DNA from: Nitrospira sp. SG-bin2
Lineage (GTDB): Bacteria; Nitrospirota; Nitrospiria; Nitrospirales; Nitrospiraceae
Assembly (NCBI GenBank): GCA_002083405.1
Contig: LVWT01000053.1
Span: 1-17,980 of the forward strand
Direction: 5' to 3'
Length of the DNA stretch: 17,980 bases
A program made the translations under genes and the position numbers. Shown in pieces: positions 6,779 to 14,206 of the stretch. Under the pieces are notes generated by a model that worked only from the letters and a program-made list of their open reading frames with translations, made no database searches and was not told the DNA's origin. Within the stretch, counting starts at the first letter, position 1. Each line of letters begins with the position of its first letter.

Positions 6779-8785
6779 ATGAAAGAAATGGGATACGCTT
6801 CTTCACCTAAAACCTCAGCGCTCGCGCCTCCACACTCGGATGTGATCGTGCGCGTCTCGCAATTCGTGAAGCGCTACAAAAAGCAGGTGGCGGTCGACGG
6901 AGTCGATCTTGAAGTCAGGAAAGGCGAGATTTATGGCCTGATCGGTCCGGATGGTTCGGGTAAAAGCAGCCTGATGAAAGCGATTGCCGGAGTGCTGACC
7001 TATGACCAAGGGACGGTCGAAGTCTTCGGAACCTTGGTCGATTCGGAACGAGCTGCGGAGCTGGTGAAGCAACGAATCGGATTTCTGCCACAAGGGCTCG
7101 GACTGAATCTGTACCCCGATCTCTCCGTTGAAGAGAACATCGATTTCTTTGCACGACTCCGGCTGGTGCCGGATCGTGATCTCATTGAGCGAAAGACCAG
7201 GCTGCTGGCCATGACCCGCCTCGACAAGTTCCGCGGTCGAGCGATGAAGAATCTGTCCGGTGGGATGAAACAGAAGTTGGGGCTGATCTGCACCCTTATC
7301 CACGAGCCGGAGCTGGCGATCCTGGATGAACCGACGACCGGTGTCGATCCTGTGTCACGACGGGAGTTTTGGGCCATTCTCGCCGAGTTGCTGCAGGAGA
7401 AAGGAATGACCGCGTTGGTCTCTACGGCCTACATGGATGAGGCTTCACGGTTTCATCGGCTGTCATTTCTGTCGAGCGGGAAGGTGTTGGCATCGGGAAC
7501 GCCAGCGGAAGTCCAAATGCTGGCTCCTGGATCAATGGTGACGTTTGAAGCCACGCCTCAACTGGATGCGATTGCCCGGCTCAAGACACAGTATAAGCAG
7601 GTTGAGGCATTGGGTTCCCTGCTTCGCGTTTTCACGGAAGAGCCCATTCACGCCGCCGCGATGCAATCGATCACATCAAGCCTGGGTGCTATCAAGCCTG
7701 TGCAACTTCAAGTCGATGAGCCGGAACTGGAAGATGTTTTTGTTGCGCTGTTGCTTTGCCAGGTTGAACAGCCAACAGCCATCGAGATGCCTCCCGCCGC
7801 ACCCCTAACGTCGAATGACTCGTTAGCGATCGAAGCAAAGGGTCTCATCCGCGACTTTGGAACCTTTCGTGCGGTGGACCGTGTCAGCTTTCAGGTCAAG
7901 CAAGGTGAAATCTTCGGCCTGCTCGGAGCCAATGGTGCGGGAAAGACAACCGTCATCAAGATGTTGAACGGCATCTTGCCCCCGACCGGGGGAGAAGGCT
8001 GGGTTGCAGGGGCGGATATGAAGACTGCGGGCGGTACCATCAAGGAGCGAATCGGGTATATGTCCCAAGCCTTTTCGCTGTATCTCGACCTAACCGTCGT
8101 GGAAAACATTGGTCTGTTTGCCGGGATCTACGGACTGGACGCGAACGCGACGGACCAGCAGCTCAAATGGATCGTGTCGATGGCCGGCTTGAAGGGATAT
8201 GAGTCGAGCTTGACTAGCCGACTGCCGATGGGTGTTCGCCAGCGCTTGGCGCTTGGCTGCGCCCTCGTACACCAGCCGCGTGTCCTGTTCCTGGACGAAC
8301 CGACCTCCGGCGTCGATCCGATCGGCCGTCGGCATTTCTGGGACATCCTGTCGAAGCTGGCGCGGGAAGAAGGGGTCGCGATCCTTGTGACCACCCATTA
8401 CATGAGCGAAGCCGAACACTGCGACCACCTGGCGCTGATGTACGCAGGCCGGATCGTGGCGGAAGGGTCTCCGGGCGACATGAAGCGCCAGGTTGAGAAA
8501 GAAGCCGGACAACTCCTCGAAGTGGCGACGGATCAGCCAGGGCTGGCTCTGCGTCGAGCGACGCAGACGGGGTTTGCCGGTGCCGCGCTTTTTGGAACCA
8601 AACTTCATTTGCTTTCGCTCGATCCCCCTCAGGATGAAGCGCGGCTTCGCACTGCCTTGTCATCCGACGGCGTGTCTATCCAGGCAGTCTCCACCCGTCC
8701 TCTCAGCCTCGAGGACGTGTTCGTCCACCGGGTCATGGCGCTGGAACGGCAGGAGCAAGCGACGGCGAAAGGGTCGGCAGCATGA
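6779..8785 (+). CDS. ABC exporter ATPase with two fused nucleotide-binding domains
   Basis: This 668-residue protein carries two ABC ATPase domains and no membrane span. It resembles the ATPase part of RbbA/YhiH-type exporters and should energise the two permeases that follow. Domain 1 has Walker A GPDGSGKSS (56-64), Q105, signature LSGGM (159-163) and Walker B with E184. Its H-loop reads VSTAYMDEA, with A217 where His is expected. Domain 2 has Walker A GANGAGKTT (383-391), Q430, Walker B with E507 and H-loop VTTHYMSEA (H540), but its signature is reduced to LPMGVRQ (482-488). One composite site should therefore be functional and the other degenerate. The ATG at 6779 has only a weak purine-rich site (GGAAAAGA), and a second in-frame Met lies at 6788. 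The stop overlaps the next start by four bases (ATGA). Confidence 0.92.
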   Translation: MKEMGYASSPKTSALAPPHSDVIVRVSQFVKRYKKQVAVDGVDLEVRKGEIYGLIGPDGSGKSSLMKAIAGVLTYDQGTVEVFGTLVDSERAAELVKQRIGFLPQGLGLNLYPDLSVEENIDFFARLRLVPDRDLIERKTRLLAMTRLDKFRGRAMKNLSGGMKQKLGLICTLIHEPELAILDEPTTGVDPVSRREFWAILAELLQEKGMTALVSTAYMDEASRFHRLSFLSSGKVLASGTPAEVQMLAPGSMVTFEATPQLDAIARLKTQYKQVEALGSLLRVFTEEPIHAAAMQSITSSLGAIKPVQLQVDEPELEDVFVALLLCQVEQPTAIEMPPAAPLTSNDSLAIEAKGLIRDFGTFRAVDRVSFQVKQGEIFGLLGANGAGKTTVIKMLNGILPPTGGEGWVAGADMKTAGGTIKERIGYMSQAFSLYLDLTVVENIGLFAGIYGLDANATDQQLKWIVSMAGLKGYESSLTSRLPMGVRQRLALGCALVHQPRVLFLDEPTSGVDPIGRRHFWDILSKLAREEGVAILVTTHYMSEAEHCDHLALMYAGRIVAEGSPGDMKRQVEKEAGQLLEVATDQPGLALRRATQTGFAGAALFGTKLHLLSLDPPQDEARLRTALSSDGVSIQAVSTRPLSLEDVFVHRVMALERQEQATAKGSAA

Positions 8786-9936
8786 ATCTCCGGCGTATCG
8801 CAGCGGTGGCCTCGAAAGAATGGCGCGAAACTGTTCGAGACCGCATATTCCTGTCCCTCGCCTTTCTGATTCCAATCCTCTGGATGCTGGTATTCGGCTA
8901 TGGCATGGTCCTAGACGTCGAAAACATTCCCTATGCCGTGGTGGACCGGGATCAGAGTTCACTCAGCCGAGACTACCTCTACCGTTTCCAGCAGTCGCGC
9001 TATTTCGATTTCAAGGGAACCTTGTCGAACGAACGAGAGGCTGCACCCTTATTGGCGGCGAGCCGTATCCGTGCGGCGATCATCATTCCCGAGAAGTTTC
9101 AGGAGCGACTGAGTGCAGGCCAGACGGTCGGTGTGCAGACGCTGGTCGACGGGACGTTTCCGCTCCGGAGCGACATCACGAAAGGCTACATCATCGCGAT
9201 CAATACGGCGTTCAGCGGCGAGCTCGTTGTGAAGTATGTCGCCCACGTCAAAGGCCTTTCTCATGAACGGGCACAAGCGCTCATTCAACCGGTCAAGTTA
9301 GAGGTACGGTACCTCTACAATCAGGAAGTGAAGAGTGCATGGACGATCGCGCCCGCACTCGTGATGTTTGTCTTGACCCTGGCCCCTCCGCTGCTGACTG
9401 CGCTTGGAGTGGTTCGGGAAAAGGAACGGGGGTCGATCTACAACATCTTCAGTTCCACGGTCACACGGCTTGAGTTTCTCGTCGGCAAGCTGGCTCCCTA
9501 TGTCGCGATCTCAGCCTTCAATATCGTCGTCCTGTGGGCCATGACTGTCTATCTCTTTGGCGCGCCCTTCAAGGGGAACGGTCTGTTTTTCTACGCGACC
9601 GCATTGCTGTTTGTCTTCATCACCACCGGGCAGGGGTTGATCGTCAGTCTGCTGGTCAGCACCCAGCAAGCTGCCGCGGTCATCACGGTTGTGTTGAGCA
9701 TCGTACCGACCATTCTCTATGGCGGGCTGTTGGTGCCGGTCTCAGCCCTCGGTCCTGAGACGAAAGTCATCGCGCATCTCTTCCCCGCGATGTATTTCAC
9801 CAACATCGTGCACGGAACGTTTCTAAAAGGAGTAGGGATTGAGGTCTTGTGGCCGGATGTCTCCATCCTCGTCGTGTATGCCGCTTCACTACTGAGCATC
9901 GGCTATTGGCTGTTTCGCAAGAGGCCGTCCATATGA
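8782..9936 (+). CDS. ABC-2 type permease, first of two (YhhJ-like)
   Basis: This 384-residue inner-membrane protein has the ABC-2 layout. It has a cytoplasmic start (ASKEWRETVRDR), TM1 at about residues 22-42, a large extracytoplasmic domain at about 45-185, and a C-terminal bundle of five helices. Between the second and third helices lies a cytoplasmic coupling segment (VREKERGSIYNIFSSTVTRL, from 211), the usual ATPase contact in this family. It probably pairs with the next gene's product to form the transmembrane heterodimer. Its ATG overlaps the ATPase stop (ATGA at 8782-8785), indicating translational coupling. The family exports drugs, antibiotics or other hydrophobic compounds; the substrate cannot be inferred here. 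Confidence 0.9.
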   Translation: MNLRRIAAVASKEWRETVRDRIFLSLAFLIPILWMLVFGYGMVLDVENIPYAVVDRDQSSLSRDYLYRFQQSRYFDFKGTLSNEREAAPLLAASRIRAAIIIPEKFQERLSAGQTVGVQTLVDGTFPLRSDITKGYIIAINTAFSGELVVKYVAHVKGLSHERAQALIQPVKLEVRYLYNQEVKSAWTIAPALVMFVLTLAPPLLTALGVVREKERGSIYNIFSSTVTRLEFLVGKLAPYVAISAFNIVVLWAMTVYLFGAPFKGNGLFFYATALLFVFITTGQGLIVSLLVSTQQAAAVITVVLSIVPTILYGGLLVPVSALGPETKVIAHLFPAMYFTNIVHGTFLKGVGIEVLWPDVSILVVYAASLLSIGYWLFRKRPSI

Positions 9937-11102
9937 TGCACGCTATTCTTGTGCCCATGGTGCAGGCGGTCTGGTGGCGACGGATATATGTAATGATCGT
10001 GAAAGAACTGCGCCAGCTTTCCCGTGACAAGGCGCTCATCGGCTTCTTTTTCTGGGCCTTTATCATGGATGTCTATCTCGCCGGCAGCGGCACCAGCATG
10101 CAACTTGTGAACGCGGGGCTGGTGGTCCATGACTCGGACCATAGTATGGCGTCACGCGAGCTGATTCATCGATTTCACATGCCGTACTTTCGATTCGACG
10201 GTGAGGTTGCCCACCCGAACGAAGGCGTTCGACGGTTGGATTTCGGCGATGCGGTTGTGCTGCTGAACATCCCACCGCGCTTTCAAGAGTCTCTGGCGAG
10301 CGGAGAAGCGACAGCTGTTCAGATGCAGGTAGCCGCCACCCATTCACCTCAGGGCCTGTCGGCAGCCAGTTACGGAGCGAGGATCGTCGGGGAGTTCGGC
10401 CTCGAATCTTCCCTCCGGCGAATGGGGATGTCCACGAACGGGAGCGCTGCACTGCCCATTGTTCGAAGCGACCATCGCGTGTGGTACAACCCCAATCAGA
10501 ACGAGTCCTGGTTCATGTCGATTTCCGAAGTCCTCACTATTACCACCATCTTCTCGGTCCTGCTACCGGCTGCGGCACTCGTCCGAGAACGAGAGCGTGG
10601 GACGGTGGAACAGCTGCTGGTCTCTCCGCTGACTCCCTTTCAGATCATGGTTCCCAAAGTGATTGCGATGACGCTGGTCATTCTTGCCGGCACGGCCATG
10701 AGTCTGTTCGGTATCTTGCATGGAATCTTTGATGTCCCAATGAAAGGCAGCCTGCTGCTCTACTTTACGATGACCACTCTGTATGTCTTTACCACTGCGG
10801 GGCTTGGCCTTGTTGCCGCCACGATCGCGACGAATCAAGCACAAGTCAGCCTGATGACGATTCTGGTCGTGGCTCCCATGATTAATTTGTCAGGGACATG
10901 GACGCCGCCGGAAGCGATGCCGGTTCTCCTGCGCGATCTTATGCAGCTGTCGCCGCTCTATCATTTCGTCACGATCAGTTACGGGATTCAGCTGAAAGGC
11001 ATCGGGCTCGATATTCTCTGGCCGTCCATCCTGGCCATGCTGGGGTTAGGCGGTTCCTTGTTCGGTTTCGGCATGTGGCGGTTCCGGAGGCAGTTCCGGT
11101 GA
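9933..11102 (+). CDS. ABC-2 type permease, second of two
   Basis: This 389-residue protein has the same layout as its upstream neighbour. A cytoplasmic start (VMIVKELRQLSRDKALIGFF) leads into TM1, followed by a large extracytoplasmic domain, a coupling segment (LVRERERGTVEQLLVSPLTP) and C-terminal helices ending at FGMWRFRRQFR. I chose the ATG at 9933, which overlaps the previous stop as ATGA, over an upstream GTG at 9849. The extra 28 residues from that GTG are antisense-like, lie entirely within the upstream gene and do not match the family. Two different permeases with one double ATPase suggest a heterodimeric exporter. Its own stop overlaps a GTG start of the next frame (GTGA at 11099-11102), extending the coupling. 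Confidence 0.9.
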   Translation: MMHAILVPMVQAVWWRRIYVMIVKELRQLSRDKALIGFFFWAFIMDVYLAGSGTSMQLVNAGLVVHDSDHSMASRELIHRFHMPYFRFDGEVAHPNEGVRRLDFGDAVVLLNIPPRFQESLASGEATAVQMQVAATHSPQGLSAASYGARIVGEFGLESSLRRMGMSTNGSAALPIVRSDHRVWYNPNQNESWFMSISEVLTITTIFSVLLPAAALVRERERGTVEQLLVSPLTPFQIMVPKVIAMTLVILAGTAMSLFGILHGIFDVPMKGSLLLYFTMTTLYVFTTAGLGLVAATIATNQAQVSLMTILVVAPMINLSGTWTPPEAMPVLLRDLMQLSPLYHFVTISYGIQLKGIGLDILWPSILAMLGLGGSLFGFGMWRFRRQFR

Positions 11103-11230
11103 AGAGCCATCATATTAAACCTGGGTTAATTTACTTCGCGCTCGTGTTCGGTGCCGGGTTCGTACTGGGAATCATCCGCGTTCTCTGGCTCGTTCCGGTT
11201 GTCGGGACGAGGACAGCCGAGTTGCTGTAG
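11099..11230 (+). pseudogene. N-terminal piece of a membrane protein cut by an in-frame TAG
   Basis: The frame opens at a GTG (11099) that overlaps the permease stop and encodes 43 residues with one clear membrane helix (GLIYFALVFGAGFVLGIIRV). It ends in GTRTAELL followed by TAG at 11228-11230. The very next codon, in the same frame, is ATG and continues MSIMLVAIILSARWVV, so the protein sense runs on across the stop. From memory, related bacterial membrane proteins read E-x-P-I-M-L here, which fits a GAG-to-TAG change, but I could not check this. It is best read as the first helix of a four-helix protein interrupted by a nonsense codon. Its function is unknown. The overlap implies that the intact gene was the last member of the exporter operon. 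Confidence 0.6.
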
Positions 11231-11917
11231 ATGTCCATCATGCTCGTAGCGATTATTCTTTCGGCGCGGTGGGTGGTTCGGCATTTCAGCGTGCCCCCGA
11301 CAGCATCGAGCCTGATCGGGATGGGGGGTATTGCGTTGGCCCTAATTCTCGTGTCGGATTTCACGGTCGTGCTCTGGATTCGAGGCCTCTCGTTCGGGCA
11401 GTACGTCGAAGCATTCGATCCAGTGGCCGGAACTGCCTACTTCGTGATGCTGGGCGTCTTTGCCGTCTTGCCGCTGTTTGTTGCGCGGCCTTGGAGGTCC
11501 GGAGGCCTCATATTCTGGTTACCGGTGCTGCTTGTTCTGCCGGCTGGCCAAGCCTGTGCGGAGGAGACAACCGAGAAGAAGGCTAGTGTGGCCCTCGACT
11601 GTCGGTATGATCAGGCCAGTGAGGGAACGATCAACTCGGCCTTCCCTAAAGACGACGTATTTCGACCTTTGATGGCGGATCCGAAACAGCCACAGTTCTT
11701 CGCAAGTTGGCAGGCAGTGAGGGTAAGAACGGATCGAACGTCTGTCAACATCGGATCGGTGGGATTCGGTGAGAACTTTGGGGTTTACACGAGGCGAGAG
11801 GGTTGTAACGGATGGCAAGCCGGAGTTCTCGCCGGCGTGTTCTCCCAGTTCAACTTGGACGCGCCTTCATCGGATCTTATCAATGCCGACTATATCGTGG
11901 GAATACCCCTGTCCTGA
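11231..11917 (+). pseudogene. Membrane protein C-terminus fused in frame to the N-terminal half of a DUF1207-like protein
   Basis: This 228-residue open stretch has two parts. Residues 1-86 complete the membrane protein begun at 11099, with helices near 2-18, 28-50 and 69-85. Residues about 93-110 (LIFWLPVLLVLPAGQACA) look like a signal peptide, and the rest (VFRPLMADPKQPQFFASW, then GVYTRREGCNGWQAG) resembles the N-terminal half of a DUF1207 protein, an uncharacterised family likely to form an outer-membrane beta-barrel. No stop separates the two parts. An independent DUF1207 start could be TTG 11468 or GTG 11525; an ATA at 11510 follows GGAGG closely and might be a decayed ATG. The frame ends at TGA 11915-11917, after GIPLS, in the middle of the domain. 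The ATG at 11231 directly follows the TAG, so reinitiation is conceivable. Confidence 0.6.
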
Positions 11918-12010
11918 CGATCCGGGGGATGGTCGACGAGAGCCCGTCTCTACCACCAGAGCAGCCATCTGGGTGATGAATTTCTGCTGGGCCGTCCGGG
12001 ATTCAACCGG

Positions 12011-12418
12011 GTGAACCTGAGCTTTGAAGAGTTGGAAGCGATCCTGTCATACGACTATCGTTGGGCCAGGATGTACGCCGGTGGCGGGTACTTGGTGCAT
12101 CGCGAACCCGCTTCGCTCGATCGTAGCCGTGTGCAGTGGGGATTGGAATTGCGCGGCCCGACGATGGCGTCGCCGATCCTGGGCGCGATGCTGGCGGGAC
12201 TGCGCATCACTCCGGTGCTCGGCACAGATTTTAAGTTCTTCGAAGAACTGAACTGGCAAATGAACACTAATGTCGTCGGAGGGATTGAATGGTCGATGGA
12301 TGGATCGATCCGTCGACTCCGCTTCCCGTTGAATTACTATCACGGCTTCAATCCGTATGGCCAGTTCTTCGCGCAGAAAATTGAGGCGGTCGGGTTTGGG
12401 TTGTATTTGGCCTTCTAG
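12011..12418 (+). pseudogene. C-terminal half of a DUF1207-like protein, cut off by an in-frame TGA
   Basis: The same frame stays open from 11918, just after the TGA, to TAG 12416-12418. It reads RSGGWSTRARLYHQSSHLGD, then EFLLGRPGFN, into the GTG at 12011 and on through 135 residues. Features are alternating beta-strand segments (MYAGGGYLVHREP, GLELRGP), the block VLGTDFKFFEELNW, and the end YHGFNPYGQFFAQKIEAVGF followed by GLYLAF. These match the C-terminal part of DUF1207 proteins, and a terminal aromatic residue is usual for outer-membrane barrels. No frameshift is needed to join the halves; only the single TGA separates them. A separate product from GTG 12011 would lack a signal peptide and a ribosome binding site, so it is unlikely to be functional alone. 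Confidence 0.6.
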
Positions 12419-12451
12419 ACTAACCCAGTGATGAACCGCAGGGGTGACGCG

Positions 12452-14206
12452 ATGGTGGAAAATTCTGACGCAAAGAAGGTTGCAGTCGACAATCCCCTCG
12501 TCGCCTACTTCTCCATGGAAATCGGGCTCGACCCCGGCATGCCGACTTATGCGGGCGGGCTGGGTGTGCTGGCGGGAGATACCATCCGTTCTGCCGCTGA
12601 CCTGGAGATCCCCATGGTGGCGGTAACGTTGCTGCACCGGCGCGGCTATTTTTATCAACGGCTGGATGAGCATGGTTGGCAGCATGAAGAGCCGGTCGCC
12701 TGGCCGATCAACGATTTCTGCAAGCCGGTGGAGCAGCGTGTCATGGTTGAGATCGAAGGTCGCACCGTGCACGTCGGAGCGTGGCAGATTCGCGTGAGGG
12801 GCGAGTCGGGCGGCGAGGTGCCCGTGTACCTGCTCGATACCGATGTGAGCGAGAACCAGCCGTGGGACCGAACGCTGACGGATGTGCTCTATGGAGGTGA
12901 CGACCATTACCGTTTATGTCAGGAAATGGTGCTGGGGGTCGGAGGGTTTCGACTCTTGCGGGCCCTTGGATACCAGGCCATCCGTCGGTTCCACATGAAT
13001 GAGGGGCACGCCGCCTTGTTCGTCCTTGCGCTTGGCGACGAGAAACTGGCCTCGCGGAACTGGTCGGATTCGATTTCAAACGAGATGATCGAAGCCATTC
13101 GCGAACAGTGTGTATTCACGACCCATACCCCGGTGCCGGCCGGGCACGATAAGTTTCCCGAGACGCTCGCGCGCCAAGTGCTCGGCGATCGTTGGTGGTC
13201 CATACTGAAGGCTTGCGGTGTTGGAGAGACGTTAAATCTGACGCAACTAGCTCTGCGGGGCGCCCGGTATGTCAACGGGGTTGCCATGAGGCATGGCGAG
13301 GTCTCGCACAGCCTCTTCCCCGGCTATCCGATTCACTCGATTACCAACGGTGTCCACGCGGTGACCTGGGCCGCTCCCTCGTTTCAGTCGCTCTACGACC
13401 GGCATCTTCCGGACTGGCGGCGCGATCAGCTCTCGCTTCGATACGCGATCAGCATTCCCGGCGATCAGATCTGGGCCGCCCACCAGGAGGCGAAACGGGT
13501 GTTGGTCGAGCATGTGAATCGAGAGACCAACGCCGGATTCGATCGGGACGTGCTGACGCTGGGGTTCGCCAGGCGGGCTGCGGCCTACAAGCGGGGGACC
13601 TTGATCTTTCACGACATCGAGCGGCTGGCCAAGATTGCCGAACTCGCCGGGCCTGTCCAAATCGTCTTCAGCGGCAAGGCCCATCCGCGTGACCAGGACG
13701 GGAAGGAGATGATTCACAAGATCCATGAACTTCGCGATGCCTTGCGGGGCAGGATTCCGGTGGCGTATCTGACGAACTACGACATGACACTGGCCAAGCT
13801 CGTATGTGCCGGCGCGGATGTCTGGCTCAATACGCCGCTCCCTCCGATGGAGGCCTCGGGGACCAGCGGCATGAAGGCGGCGGTCAATGGAGTGCCCAGT
13901 CTCAGCGTGCTCGACGGGTGGTGGATCGAAGGACATGTGGAAGACGTAACCGGTTGGTCCATCGGTGATCGGGTGGAGGCATGCATGGAGCCGAGCGGGG
14001 GGATGGATGCCTGTCATGCAGAGGAGCTCTACCGCAAACTCGAAGAGAAAATTCTCCCTTGTTTTTATCGAAACCGTGAGGGGTTTATCGAGATCATGCG
14101 CCATGCGATCTCATTGAACGGCGGGTTCTTCAATACCCAGCGCATGGTAGCGCAATACCTTCACAATGCCTATCGACTGGTTGGTGAGTATGCCCGACTC
14201 GGGTAA
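12452..14206 (+). CDS. glgP: Alpha-glucan (glycogen) phosphorylase, short GT35 type
   Basis: This cytoplasmic enzyme of 584 residues cleaves terminal alpha-1,4-linked glucose from glycogen with phosphate, giving glucose-1-phosphate. It is of the short alpha-glucan phosphorylase subfamily, well below the roughly 800 residues of E. coli GlgP/MalP. Landmarks are YFSMEIGLDPGMPTYAGGLG near residue 19, HMNEGHAALFVL, TTHTPVPAGHDKF, and the cofactor segment EASGTSGMKAAVNG, where K475 should bind pyridoxal phosphate. I chose ATG 12452 because AGGGGTG at 12440-12446 lies just upstream. The frame is open to ATG 12431 and GTG 12428, which have no such site. It starts 33 bases after the broken DUF1207 gene, and its end overlaps the acetate kinase start by 17 bases, indicating one transcript. 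Confidence 0.93.
   Translation: MVENSDAKKVAVDNPLVAYFSMEIGLDPGMPTYAGGLGVLAGDTIRSAADLEIPMVAVTLLHRRGYFYQRLDEHGWQHEEPVAWPINDFCKPVEQRVMVEIEGRTVHVGAWQIRVRGESGGEVPVYLLDTDVSENQPWDRTLTDVLYGGDDHYRLCQEMVLGVGGFRLLRALGYQAIRRFHMNEGHAALFVLALGDEKLASRNWSDSISNEMIEAIREQCVFTTHTPVPAGHDKFPETLARQVLGDRWWSILKACGVGETLNLTQLALRGARYVNGVAMRHGEVSHSLFPGYPIHSITNGVHAVTWAAPSFQSLYDRHLPDWRRDQLSLRYAISIPGDQIWAAHQEAKRVLVEHVNRETNAGFDRDVLTLGFARRAAAYKRGTLIFHDIERLAKIAELAGPVQIVFSGKAHPRDQDGKEMIHKIHELRDALRGRIPVAYLTNYDMTLAKLVCAGADVWLNTPLPPMEASGTSGMKAAVNGVPSLSVLDGWWIEGHVEDVTGWSIGDRVEACMEPSGGMDACHAEELYRKLEEKILPCFYRNREGFIEIMRHAISLNGGFFNTQRMVAQYLHNAYRLVGEYARLG

Noticed and set aside
9849..9932. Upstream GTG start for the second permease
   Set aside because: The added 28 residues lie in another frame of the first permease and do not look like the family. 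ATG 9933 forms the usual ATGA overlap.
11918..12010. A frameshift between the two halves of the DUF1207-like gene
   Set aside because: Both halves are in the same frame, and the 31 codons between them read through as plausible protein. Only the TGA separates them.
13247..14104. Minus-strand ORF (285 codons) opposite glgP
   Set aside because: It overlaps the conserved phosphorylase core including the cofactor-binding segment, and is a shadow frame without motifs.
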